The notes beneath the pieces were generated by a model, which worked only from the letters and a program-made list of their open reading frames with translations, searched no databases and was not told the origin of the DNA. Position numbers and translations under genes: made by a program. A stretch of 64,000 bases of DNA from NCBI GenBank assembly GCA_028282845.1, contig JANQGY010000003.1, positions 1-64,000 of the forward strand, in the 5' to 3' direction. Positions 54,243 through 63,553 of the stretch are shown piece after piece (positions within the stretch are counted from its first letter, which is position 1; every line of letters begins with the position of its first letter). The stretch is from a bacterium (GTDB lineage: Bacteria > Fidelibacterota > Marinisomatia > Marinisomatales > JAHJCW01).

Positions 54243-55766
54243 TCAATTCCGTGATTTGATTATTTTCGATTTTAAAAATGTGATTGATCTCAAAAAATCC
54301 TTATCATCCTCATCAAGTTTCAAGACCATTATCATTAAAAGATATATCAAAGCAATGCTTGTCACTGCCAAAATAATAGTTATTACAGTATGAAAATGGG
54401 TAATGTACTGTTTGATATAAATCATAATACCAAAAGTGATCAAACCTGCTATAATTGATTTAATATCTTTATAATAAAAAGGATTTATTCTTAAGATCAA
54501 TTGAGTTTCGATCAAGCGTAGAATGGCAATAAACGTTAACGATATTACTGTCGCCCAAGCCGCACCGGCTAATCCGTACTTTGGTATCAATACTATATTC
54601 AGTATAATATTAAGAATAGTCGCGAGCAAGGTATTGACCAAATTTAGTTTTTGGTAGCCGCTCACAACCAATATTGATCCGCTAATCCCGAATAAAGCGA
54701 AAATAGATGTCCCAACTGTCAATAGTATTAGTACATCGGCAACCGGCAGGAATTCCGCTCCGAACAGTAGCATTATTTTTTTGGAAAAAAGTAAGATAAA
54801 TATAAAAATAGGGACTATCATAGTCAGTATCCAGCGCGTTACAATGCGATAAATATGCTGCATTTTTTGTCTATCGCTCTGCGCGAAATATTTTGAGAAC
54901 ATCGGTGCAAAAATCCCACTAAAAGCAATTAAGATTGTATTTTGCATACCGGCCGTGCGAATTATGGGATGATATAAACCGACCGTTTCAGTGTTAGTGA
55001 AATAGCCAAGCATAATAATATCCAACCAATGCAACATTGTTCCAAGAATAACCGTAAACATTATCGGCAGGGAGAACAACAATATCTCCGTATCCATTTT
55101 TGCTTTCCAGGTTTTAAAAATATCTACGTTGATAATTTTTTTGAGGATCATGCTTGAAAATATGCTGCATATTATACTAGCCACTATTAACGGTAGAATG
55201 ATGACCAATTCTGCCGATAATGTATAATAAATAAGGATCACACTAAGTAACAGAATGGTCGGATTAAGGATATATTCGATAAATATTTTATATTTAAGTA
55301 GTTGAAAACCCTGCGTAGCATGAATTGAGATCATATTCAGTGTAATAAAAGGAATGGCTACGGCATTAACAATCAGAACATTTCTAAGTAAGCTTGATGC
55401 ACGAAATACATTTTCCACCAACCACCCCGAACTGCATATCAAGATAATCATTACAAGCAATGAAAAAAGGATTCCGATCTTTAATGATGAATAGATATCT
55501 TGTCGAAGTTGGTTGCGTTCCAAACCTAAATCCTTTCCGCTAATAGACCGCATAAGACCAACATCCATCCCCGCTTTTGCAAGCACGGAAGCAAGTGTCG
55601 TGATTGAAGTTCCCAAGGAATACATACCCAAATAACTGACACCTACCAATCTTGCCAAAATTATTGTGGAGAAATACCTTAGAAATTGACCGTAACCCAT
55701 TCCGACAAATGAAATTACACTTTCTTTGCCTATTTTCTGTGCCGGAGTAAAATGTTGCTTATCCAT
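54243..55766 (-). CDS. Polysaccharide flippase, Wzx/MATE-like
   Basis: This 507-residue protein has 12-14 membrane segments, starting with the usual FVGMGYGQFLRYFSTIILARL and LGTSITTLASVLAKAGMDVG. Such proteins flip lipid-linked oligosaccharides across the inner membrane. It overlaps the sulfotransferase by 8 bp and lies 1 bp from the YfhO gene, in line with a surface-glycan assembly role. Confidence 0.88.
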   Translation of the reverse strand: MDKQHFTPAQKIGKESVISFVGMGYGQFLRYFSTIILARLVGVSYLGMYSLGTSITTLASVLAKAGMDVGLMRSISGKDLGLERNQLRQDIYSSLKIGILFSLLVMIILICSSGWLVENVFRASSLLRNVLIVNAVAIPFITLNMISIHATQGFQLLKYKIFIEYILNPTILLLSVILIYYTLSAELVIILPLIVASIICSIFSSMILKKIINVDIFKTWKAKMDTEILLFSLPIMFTVILGTMLHWLDIIMLGYFTNTETVGLYHPIIRTAGMQNTILIAFSGIFAPMFSKYFAQSDRQKMQHIYRIVTRWILTMIVPIFIFILLFSKKIMLLFGAEFLPVADVLILLTVGTSIFALFGISGSILVVSGYQKLNLVNTLLATILNIILNIVLIPKYGLAGAAWATVISLTFIAILRLIETQLILRINPFYYKDIKSIIAGLITFGIMIYIKQYITHFHTVITIILAVTSIALIYLLMIMVLKLDEDDKDFLRSITFLKSKIIKSRN

Positions 55767-56670
55767 TTTTCAATGTCGGTTCATAGTTTAGAGCTTCTAT
55801 CAAATCTTCACCAATTTTGTTAAATAGAATTTTATGTTCTTCGCTAAACAGTTTTTTCCACTCTCCTGCAATACCTTTCCTAACGAATTTCGCATCATCG
55901 CTTTCGCCCCTTGAGCGTCCGGTAACTTTTCTAAAACTGTGCTTATTTATAATACTATTAATAATTGTACCATCTATTTTAAAATATAGAAACTCAAATA
56001 ATCCCGCTAAAACCCGATGCGGCTTGTCAAGCAAATCTTCATATCTAATTATAATTGAATTTGCCTGATCCCGCGCTTTCAACCAAAGTCTAATCCATTC
56101 CAGTGATTCTTTCTCAAATTCACCACTATTTAATTTTTTTGCAATGAATTTCTCTATGGTTAGTTTACCCGCTTCAGCATGTGCCCAATGACCGGGGAAA
56201 TTTCTGCTATGATAATATTCCGATATCAATTTATCACGCGGATCACGCACTCCGATTACGTATTTCAAATTTGACTTTTTCAATATTTTAATATTTTGCG
56301 GTGTAGCCCAGGTATGACCGCGAATCACTGCTAAATTTCTACTGAACTCTGAAAATATATTTTCGGACAAGTCCCATCTTGTATCGTCCCACTGTTGGGC
56401 GATGTAGGTATTCCATTTATAGGGTGCGAACAAATCAAAACCGTCAATTTCGGCACACATATTTGCCAACCAGGTAGAACCGCTTTTGGGAAGCGATGTA
56501 ATGAATATAATGTTTTGGGGATATTCCTTACCTTTAGTTAAATATTTATAACGATTTTTTGCCCGCTTAATCAGTCCGTTATAGAAAAGATACCTCACAG
56601 TATTGATTAAACCAAATCGGCGGTAATTGACCGATAATCTCTTCAATCTGTTATTAATATGTTTAACCAT
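55759..56670 (-). CDS. Sulfotransferase
   Basis: This 303-residue protein has the PAPS 5'-phosphosulfate loop ITSLPKSGSTWLANM (about residues 53-67) and the 3'-phosphate region VIGVRDPRDKLISEYYHS, then a late FVRKGIAGEWKKLFS (RKGxxGxWK) block. This is the canonical cytosolic sulfotransferase set. It probably sulfates a surface glycan or lipid made by neighbouring glycosyltransferases, with PAPS from the Sat-CysC fusion encoded upstream. Confidence 0.9.
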   Translation of the reverse strand: MVKHINNRLKRLSVNYRRFGLINTVRYLFYNGLIKRAKNRYKYLTKGKEYPQNIIFITSLPKSGSTWLANMCAEIDGFDLFAPYKWNTYIAQQWDDTRWDLSENIFSEFSRNLAVIRGHTWATPQNIKILKKSNLKYVIGVRDPRDKLISEYYHSRNFPGHWAHAEAGKLTIEKFIAKKLNSGEFEKESLEWIRLWLKARDQANSIIIRYEDLLDKPHRVLAGLFEFLYFKIDGTIINSIINKHSFRKVTGRSRGESDDAKFVRKGIAGEWKKLFSEEHKILFNKIGEDLIEALNYEPTLKNG

Positions 56671-57505
56671 TCCGTATAATTCTGAAATATGCCAATTTTA
56701 TAATAAAATATGGAATAGCGATCAGCCATAAAATACCAATTGTAAATTTTTGTAATAAGAACGCGTGCCTCCGGAATAATTTGATGTATCCTTTAATTTT
56801 TCGTAATATTTTTTTCATAGCAAATTCACCACCGACCGAAGAAGATATTTTATGATATACTTTTGAATCCGGTACGAAATAAACAATTTGACCTTTACTC
56901 TTCATTCTTAACGATAAATCCACATCTTCACAATACATTGGATACGACGGATCAAAACCGCCTAATTCGTTGAAATCCGTAGTACGTATGGCAAAACAAC
57001 AACCGGTGGCATAGTGGGTTTCTTTTGAAATATTAAATTCGTCAGAGTCATTCTTTCTGATCCCAATATGTTTAATTTGCCCCGCCCAAAGATTTACTTT
57101 GCCACCGGCAAACCATATATTATTCCTTTGATCGGAATAATATATTTTTGGCACGGCTTGTCCTATCGTGGGATTTTTATCCAAAGCTGTAATTAATGGT
57201 TCAACAAAATTTCGATCAACTTCCGTATCGTTATTTAAAAATATTACATACTTGGGAGTATCTTCCAAGATGGACATAAAACCCTTATTATTACCTTCGG
57301 CAAATCCATAATTTTTATTTAATTCTAATACTTTTACAGCGGGAAATAACCGGTTTATTTCATTAACAGAATTATCAGATGAATTATTATCAACGACTAA
57401 AATCTTATAATTATCATAATCCAACCTGCTCAAGGAATTTAGGCAATCAATTATTACTCTCTCACCGTTCCAGTTGACAATTATTATATATACTAAAGGC
57501 TTCAT
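56663..57505 (-). CDS. GT2-family glycosyltransferase
   Basis: This 280-residue protein has a GT-A core: VYIIIVNWNGERVIIDCL, ILVVDNNSSDNS, then FLNNDTEV (the DxD-type metal site) and GFDPSYPMYCEDVDLSLRM (the ED acceptor motif). It resembles rhamnosyltransferase-type GT2 enzymes, but the sugar is unknown. A short hydrophobic C-terminus may hold it at the membrane. It overlaps both neighbours by 4-8 bp. Confidence 0.88.
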   Translation of the reverse strand: MKPLVYIIIVNWNGERVIIDCLNSLSRLDYDNYKILVVDNNSSDNSVNEINRLFPAVKVLELNKNYGFAEGNNKGFMSILEDTPKYVIFLNNDTEVDRNFVEPLITALDKNPTIGQAVPKIYYSDQRNNIWFAGGKVNLWAGQIKHIGIRKNDSDEFNISKETHYATGCCFAIRTTDFNELGGFDPSYPMYCEDVDLSLRMKSKGQIVYFVPDSKVYHKISSSVGGEFAMKKILRKIKGYIKLFRRHAFLLQKFTIGILWLIAIPYFIIKLAYFRIIRNG

Positions 57506-58620
57506 TCTCTACTAAATTCTAATAACTGTGCAGCAAAAGTATTCCAAGAATATTGTCCTTTAAATTGCTTAACATTATTACTGAATTCTCGGAATTTATT
57601 CCCGTTAAAGAAGTTTATAATGGCATCAGCTAATTCCTGCTTATCGGGTTTTACGATGTATCCGGTTTTACCGTTTTCCACGATCTCAGACAAACCACCA
57701 ACATCACTGATAATAACGGGCCGATTAAAATTATATGCTATCTTCGTAATACCGCTCTGCGTAGCCGAGCGATAAGGCAACACCACCAGATCTGCTACGG
57801 AAAAATAGAGATTGACGGAATCATCGGGAACAAATTCCATATTCCATTTGACATATTCCTCAATATTTAAGGCTTCCACAATTTTTAGATATTTGTTCGG
57901 ATTTTCGTAACATTCACCCGCAATGATTACCTGAAAATCTTTAACTACTTGCGCAAATAACGGAATACTCTCTAAAAGCAAATCTAATCCCTTGTATTCC
58001 CGAATCAATCCGAAGAAAAGAATAATATTTTTGTTCTTCAATTCGAGTAAATCTCGCGCTGTCTGCTTGTCCAATTCAGAACCGAATAATTCGTATAACG
58101 GATGAAATAATTTTTTATAAACTGCTTCCGGTTTAAAGTTTTCCAAATCAGATTGAACAACTTCGGACATTACTACAAATTTATCTACCTTTCTTAAATA
58201 TCTCTTTGTGAGACTTTTATAAAAGCTCTTGTCTTCATGGGGTGTGAGATTATGACAAATTGCTATTATTTCAGTATTAATTCGTTTTTTAACCTTATCA
58301 ATAATGTAATTATAAGCAAATGTGAAGAAGGGCATCCAATATTGAAAAATTATCAAGTCCGGATTGAAGTTGCATATTTTATTAACCGTTTTATTCCAGG
58401 ATAGCGGATTTACAGAACTCAGTATTCGCTGACTCTTGAAATTGTCATCAAAATCTGATCGAAATTGCGTTTTGCCGGGGAACAATAATCGCGGATATTG
58501 AGTAATGAAATTTATTAACTGTACTTCTTGATCTTTAGAGAGTTCCCGGCTTAAAGAATAGTTAAAATCGGAAATTCCACCTCTAAATGGTGGAAAAGGA
58601 CCGATAATTGTAATTTTCAT
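57502..58620 (-). CDS. GT4-family glycosyltransferase
   Basis: This 372-residue GT-B protein has the N-terminal loop ITIIGPFPPFRGGISDFNYS, the segment IILFFGLIREYKGLDLLLES at the domain border and the late SATQSGITKIAYNFNRPVI acceptor/donor region, as in GT4 enzymes. The ATG at 58620 is preferred to a TTG one codon earlier. The donor sugar is unknown. Confidence 0.88.
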   Translation of the reverse strand: MKITIIGPFPPFRGGISDFNYSLSRELSKDQEVQLINFITQYPRLLFPGKTQFRSDFDDNFKSQRILSSVNPLSWNKTVNKICNFNPDLIIFQYWMPFFTFAYNYIIDKVKKRINTEIIAICHNLTPHEDKSFYKSLTKRYLRKVDKFVVMSEVVQSDLENFKPEAVYKKLFHPLYELFGSELDKQTARDLLELKNKNIILFFGLIREYKGLDLLLESIPLFAQVVKDFQVIIAGECYENPNKYLKIVEALNIEEYVKWNMEFVPDDSVNLYFSVADLVVLPYRSATQSGITKIAYNFNRPVIISDVGGLSEIVENGKTGYIVKPDKQELADAIINFFNGNKFREFSNNVKQFKGQYSWNTFAAQLLEFSRE

Positions 58621-58639
58621 CAATTAGCGCATTACAAGC

Positions 58640-59572
58640 TTAATTTTCAATAACCTGCTTAACCCGATCTTCTTTATCCTGCGTTGTTTGGGCTACCATT
58701 TCACCTATCAGCCCGACCGAGAAAAACCATAAGCCCAATACAAATAACATACCTCCAAATAGCATCATAGCAAAATGCTTCTGAAAAGGATGACCGAAAA
58801 ACAGTTTCAATATTACAACATATAATTCGCAAAGGAACGCAATTGATAAGCAGGCTAACCCGAATAAACCAAATAAGTGCAGAGGTTTTTGGGTATAGCG
58901 ATTTAAAAATAATATTGTAATCAAATCAAAAAAGCCGTGGAATAATCGCGATCCGCCGTATTTGGTGGTTCCGTATTTTCGTTTGTGATGTTTGACCGGC
59001 AATTCAGCCACTCTAAAACCCTTTTGTCCTGCCAAAGCCGGTATATACCGATGCCGACCGCCATAAATATCCAACGATTTAGTAACCACTTTCCGATATA
59101 TTTTTAATCCGCAGTTCATATCATGGACCTTTACTCCTGTAATAAGCCCTGTGGTAAAATTGGCGATTTTCGATGGAAACCGTTTGGACCAAGGGTCTTT
59201 TCTATTTTTTTTCCATCCGGTTACTAAATCGAATCCTTCCTCTATTTTATTGACCAAATTTGGTATTTCATTTGGATCATCTTGTAAATCGGCATCCATT
59301 GTTATAACATAGTCCCCAGCGGCATACTTAAACCCTTCGGCAAGTGCCGCCGATTTTCCATAATTGCGATGCAGTTGGATTAACTTGATATTTTTTTCTT
59401 TTCCAGCCAGTTCGATCAAACGCTCAGCAGAACCATCGGTGGAGCCGTCATCTACAAATATTACTTCCCACTCGCTGTATTGTTTAAGAATTTTGGTGAG
59501 TTCATTACATAACTCGAGAATTGAATCTTTTTCATTAAAAATTGGAACAACAACGGAAATTGAATTATTCAT
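58640..59572 (-). CDS. Polyprenyl-phosphate glycosyltransferase (DPM1/ArnC-like GT2)
   Basis: This 310-residue protein has a GT2 domain (SVVVPIFNEKDSILELC, FVDDGSTDGSAERL, MDADLQDDPNEIP) and two C-terminal membrane helices (LFGLFGLACLSIAFLCELYV, MLFGGMLFVLGLWFFSVGLI). This layout matches enzymes that load glucose, mannose or aminoarabinose onto undecaprenyl phosphate. Its product would be the lipid-linked donor for membrane transferases such as the nearby YfhO protein. Confidence 0.9.
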   Translation of the reverse strand: MNNSISVVVPIFNEKDSILELCNELTKILKQYSEWEVIFVDDGSTDGSAERLIELAGKEKNIKLIQLHRNYGKSAALAEGFKYAAGDYVITMDADLQDDPNEIPNLVNKIEEGFDLVTGWKKNRKDPWSKRFPSKIANFTTGLITGVKVHDMNCGLKIYRKVVTKSLDIYGGRHRYIPALAGQKGFRVAELPVKHHKRKYGTTKYGGSRLFHGFFDLITILFLNRYTQKPLHLFGLFGLACLSIAFLCELYVVILKLFFGHPFQKHFAMMLFGGMLFVLGLWFFSVGLIGEMVAQTTQDKEDRVKQVIEN

Positions 59573-59574
59573 AA

Positions 59575-60189
59575 TTAATTATATGGTATGGAAAGTGGAA
59601 TGCCCTTTGATAATTGTAAATCATTTTTGCCGAATTCTCTTTCAAATATCTTGAAATCAATCACTGTGTCCAACGAGTCAATATTAAAGGTAATCCGATC
59701 CAATACCATTCCTATATTTGAAGCTGACAAGCCAAAATTTACTAAGTTTGAGTTCCTTTCGGAACTTGATTCTGTTGTATCGCTTACAAATTTAACCGGT
59801 ACTTCTCCCCACAATATCTGAGCTATATCATAAGTCCCTACCATGTCCAATATTAGTATGGAAGTTCCTTTTTTGTAGGCATACTGAATATTTTCCTGTA
59901 TATCCCACAGTGTGATACCGGTTGGAATTGCCTCTACAAATAAAATCCGTCTTCCGAATATATCTCTAAATTGAATGAAGGAGCTATCATTTCGCGTTGT
60001 AAAAGTATAATTTAATTTCCATGATTTAGTTCCTTTCGAGGTCATTATTCCTTTTCCGATACATGACCGGTAATCCGCTTTTAATTCATCGTAAGTTAAA
60101 TCTATATATCCATCCGGAATTATTTCAGGTGGATTCGTGCAGCCAAATACTAAAATAAAAATCAGTAGAACCGAGAATCTATAATTCAC
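59575..60189 (-). CDS. Outer-membrane lipoprotein, LolB/DUF4292-like
   Basis: This 204-residue protein has a lipoprotein signal (LLIFILVFGC, Cys at about 17). The mature part is predicted to be beta-rich, with short strands such as YTFTTRNDSSFIQFRDIFGR and ILFVEAIPTGITLWDI, as in LolB-like or DUF4292 proteins. LolB-like proteins receive lipoproteins at the outer membrane, but the match is by overall pattern only. It overlaps the upstream TPR gene by 11 bp. Confidence 0.6.
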   Translation of the reverse strand: MNYRFSVLLIFILVFGCTNPPEIIPDGYIDLTYDELKADYRSCIGKGIMTSKGTKSWKLNYTFTTRNDSSFIQFRDIFGRRILFVEAIPTGITLWDIQENIQYAYKKGTSILILDMVGTYDIAQILWGEVPVKFVSDTTESSSERNSNLVNFGLSASNIGMVLDRITFNIDSLDTVIDFKIFEREFGKNDLQLSKGIPLSIPYN

Positions 60190-61786
60190 TTAGTTTTTCG
60201 ATCAAGTTTTGATTATCAGGATCAATCTGCAGAGCTTTTTGGTAATATTCCCGGGCTTTTTCATATTTTCTCAAACTGTAGTAAACATCGCCCAAATGTT
60301 CTAATATTTCTGCATTCTCACCGTCAATTTCAAGTGATTTTTGTATATACTTCAGAGCTTCCTTTGCTTTACCGGTTTTAAATAATATCCATCCGTAGGT
60401 ATCAAGATAGGCAGCTTGCTCCGGTTCTAAATCTATGGCTCGTTCGGCATATTTTTTGGACAACTCTAATTGTTCTCCGCGTTCAACCAAACTATAGGCA
60501 TAATTATTTAGCGCTTGAGCGTCAGTACTATCAGTTTGAATAAGTTGCCGGTAAATTCCATCAGATATTTCCCAATTTTCGAGATTATCATTGGCAATTG
60601 CCAACAGATGCAGAGCATTTCTTGAATGTGGTACTAATTGGCGGGCTTTGTCCAAAAATACGGCTGCAATTTTGTAATTCTCAGTCTGATAATAACTCAA
60701 ACCAAGCAAATATTGAATAAGATATTCCTCGGGGAAATCGGCTGCGGCGGGATTCAGAATTTGAATTGCCTGCTCAGGATCATCCTGTTCCAACGCTATT
60801 AAAGCACTGTTTATATAACCTTGAGGGTTTTCGGGCTGGAGCGTTATCAAATCGTCGGCATACTTTTGAGCTTCTCCATATTCCTTATTTTCTCTGTAGA
60901 TAGTTGACAGAAAGTGCAATGCTGTGGCGCGCGTACTATCACTGTCTAATAATCCCTCGAATGATTTGATTGCTTCTGCATTTTTACCTAATTCGCCATA
61001 CAACACACCTAATTGGATCTGCCGTTCGATTGAAGGACCTTCTATTTGAATTACCTTCCTGACCAAGCCAATTGCTTCATCGGCTTTGCCTAACTGTAGT
61101 TTAATGTCAGATAAGGCCGAAAGATAATCAACATTTAGAGTGTCCAATTCGATCAATCGGTCATAATAACTTTCCGCATTCTCATATTTTCTGATACGAT
61201 GTGACAGATCAGCCGCTAATTCCAAAGCAATTTTATCTTCGCCAATCGCATAGGCTTCCTCATAATACTGCAAAGCCTTGGTAAAATTGTTCATTATTCT
61301 AGCTATATCACCTAATGCTAAACTGTAATCAGCAACAGCAGGATTTAATTCTCTCAATTTTTGATATTGCGTTTGTGCTTGTTTGAAATCACGCATTCTA
61401 AAATATATTTCCGCTTTAAATTCCAACAAATCGTTGTTATTTGGATCAATCTCCGAGGCAGATTCCAAATATTCCAAAGCCCGGTCTGTTTTGTTCAAAT
61501 GCCAATAACTCTCAGCTAATGAAATGTATATTGCAATCACATTCGGTTCAAGAATCTGCGCTTCCTGTAATTCTACGATCGACATAGCAAAATCGCCTTG
61601 ATCCAAATATAATTGTCCGTCCATTATATGCTGCAACGCTTCTTTATTAATTTGCGATAATTCTCCCATTTGTGCGTCATCTGCCACAGCATCGGGACTT
61701 AATTGGATTGCGCTATTAGTTGATTGACAACTAATCAGAAGTAATACTAAAATTATAAATTGTACTAATTGTTGATTTATTTTCAT
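60179..61786 (-). CDS. TPR-repeat lipoprotein
   Basis: This 535-residue protein has a lipoprotein signal (FIILVLLLISC) followed by about 13 tetratricopeptide repeats. Examples are AIYISLAESYWHLNKTDRAL, LHFLSTIYRENKEYGEAQKY and EHLGDVYYSLRKYEKAREYY near the end. It is probably a periplasmic or outer-membrane scaffold. The ATG at 61786 was chosen over a TTG one codon earlier. It precedes the LolB/DUF4292-like gene; a TPR protein followed by such a lipoprotein is a recurring pair in related phyla. Confidence 0.85.
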   Translation of the reverse strand: MKINQQLVQFIILVLLLISCQSTNSAIQLSPDAVADDAQMGELSQINKEALQHIMDGQLYLDQGDFAMSIVELQEAQILEPNVIAIYISLAESYWHLNKTDRALEYLESASEIDPNNNDLLEFKAEIYFRMRDFKQAQTQYQKLRELNPAVADYSLALGDIARIMNNFTKALQYYEEAYAIGEDKIALELAADLSHRIRKYENAESYYDRLIELDTLNVDYLSALSDIKLQLGKADEAIGLVRKVIQIEGPSIERQIQLGVLYGELGKNAEAIKSFEGLLDSDSTRATALHFLSTIYRENKEYGEAQKYADDLITLQPENPQGYINSALIALEQDDPEQAIQILNPAAADFPEEYLIQYLLGLSYYQTENYKIAAVFLDKARQLVPHSRNALHLLAIANDNLENWEISDGIYRQLIQTDSTDAQALNNYAYSLVERGEQLELSKKYAERAIDLEPEQAAYLDTYGWILFKTGKAKEALKYIQKSLEIDGENAEILEHLGDVYYSLRKYEKAREYYQKALQIDPDNQNLIEKLSEL

Positions 61787-61802
61787 CAATTATTTACCTG
61801 TC

Positions 61803-63482
61803 TTAGATACTAAAAGTATTGCCCCCATGCTTCTTAGCATTATACATCGCTTTGTCAGCCGCTTCAATTAATTTTTGTACCTGATCAGAATCCTTTGGAT
61901 ATTCAGCCAAGCCGGCACTAATTGTAATTCTCATTCTTTGCTCATCAAATAAAAATATATGATCGGAAATCTTGTTAACTATCCTATCGGCAATTTGTTC
62001 AGCTCTATTTAAATCGGAATCAGTAAGAACAATTATAAATTCTTCTCCTCCATAGCGGGCAACTACGTCAATGCTACGGACGCTGCTTTGAATCAAATCG
62101 GCGATTTCTTTCAAAGCCTCGTTACCGGCAGTATGACCAAACGTATCGTTGATGCGTTTAAATTTGTCAACATCAATAATAATGATCACTAATGAATTAT
62201 CGTTGCGGGTAGCGCGATTCAACTCAATGTCTAACCGTTGCAGAAAAGCTCTGTAGTTCAATAATCCGGTCAGGCTGTCATGCGTAGTGTTTAAATACAT
62301 CTTATAATATTCAGCCTGCCAGTAAAGCAGAGTACCCAATACCCGTGCGATTTCTTCAAGATAATACCGATCAATATTGGAATATTTCTTCTCCTCAAAT
62401 CTTTCAATTGCCAGACATCCTCCTAATTGATCATCAAGTAATATTGGAACTGCCAAGACGGACGTAATACTGTGCGAAGGTTTTTCATCATTAAAAAACC
62501 GGTATCTTTTAGCAAAATCTTTAGATATATTTGCTGAGTTAATTATTTTTTGATCTTGTATGACGCTTCCAAAAATAGACCTTTTTAATGAGAACACTTC
62601 GTGGATGCTAATATCAAGTGTGTGCCCGTCAATGTACTCAATTCGGGCATGTTCGTCATCCTGATAACCTACCATAATTGTTAGTTTATCATAAGAAAAA
62701 ATTGTCTTACATACTTTAATTATTTGCTCATAAAAAACAGATTTATTATCTGAAATATTTGTTGAGTGCGTAATCGAATTGATTTTTTCAATTATTTTTT
62801 GATGGTTTTGCAATGATTCAATATTATCTATGATCGAGAGCGATATTGTGATCTGCTGCGCCACCTGTTTTAAGAATATTTGATCTTTCGACTCAAATTT
62901 TCTAACGTCATTAGCCAACGCAAATAATCCGCCAATCGGGGCTCCTTTGAAAACGATTTTGGCTCCTAACATACAATATAATTCATTGGTTTTTTCAATA
63001 TCGATCATTGCCGACCAACTTTCGTTAAATTCGCTCGGTTTGAGTAATAATGCTTGCTCCTCACCAAAGATACTTTGGAAAATTTTATTTTTTAAATCAG
63101 TCGATTCAAAGAAGACATCGGTAGTATTATTTTGTAAAACAAATTCCTGCCGCTCCGGGTCAATCAGATATAAAGCGTGTTGAAACGAGGGTTGTATAAT
63201 TTTTAACTGATCATTGAATACTTTTAAGGACTGGTTAAATACAATTCTAGGATCTTCATCTAATCGGGAGCTCGGTAATGCTAATTTTTCATTGGATTTG
63301 GATTTGATTTCCTCATGCAGATAGCCCCATAGCGAATAACCGAGCACTACCACAAATCCGGCAATAAATAAAAACGTAAAGATAGAGTTGAACTCAGTAT
63401 TTCCAAATATTAGAAATAATAATATAACAACGATAACAATTAATAATATAATTAGACTGATATTTTTAATATTTGAACGCAT
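61803..63482 (-). CDS. Diguanylate cyclase: two membrane helices, GAF-like region, GGDEF
   Basis: This 559-residue protein has two N-terminal membrane helices (about residues 8-27 and 33-52), a middle GAF-like region (about 90-380) and a GGDEF domain with the active-site RYGGEEF at residues ~476-482. The inhibitory I-site RSID lies five residues before it, so product feedback by c-di-GMP is likely. It makes c-di-GMP in response to a signal sensed by the GAF-like part. No effector is nearby. Confidence 0.92.
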   Translation of the reverse strand: MRSNIKNISLIILLIVIVVILLFLIFGNTEFNSIFTFLFIAGFVVVLGYSLWGYLHEEIKSKSNEKLALPSSRLDEDPRIVFNQSLKVFNDQLKIIQPSFQHALYLIDPERQEFVLQNNTTDVFFESTDLKNKIFQSIFGEEQALLLKPSEFNESWSAMIDIEKTNELYCMLGAKIVFKGAPIGGLFALANDVRKFESKDQIFLKQVAQQITISLSIIDNIESLQNHQKIIEKINSITHSTNISDNKSVFYEQIIKVCKTIFSYDKLTIMVGYQDDEHARIEYIDGHTLDISIHEVFSLKRSIFGSVIQDQKIINSANISKDFAKRYRFFNDEKPSHSITSVLAVPILLDDQLGGCLAIERFEEKKYSNIDRYYLEEIARVLGTLLYWQAEYYKMYLNTTHDSLTGLLNYRAFLQRLDIELNRATRNDNSLVIIIIDVDKFKRINDTFGHTAGNEALKEIADLIQSSVRSIDVVARYGGEEFIIVLTDSDLNRAEQIADRIVNKISDHIFLFDEQRMRITISAGLAEYPKDSDQVQKLIEAADKAMYNAKKHGGNTFSI

Positions 63483-63494
63483 TTAAGATACAAA

Positions 63495-63532
63495 AATCCC
63501 TGTTATTTAAACTTACGTAAACAACAGGGATT
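63495..63532 (-). terminator. Terminator after the anti-sigma-like gene
   Basis: The stem AATCCCTGTT / AACAGGGATT has an 18-nt loop. On the minus strand it is followed by TTTTTGTATC, ending the transcript of the 63554-64000 gene. Confidence 0.75.
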
Positions 63533-63553
63533 ATCAAAGGTAGATTGTAAGCT

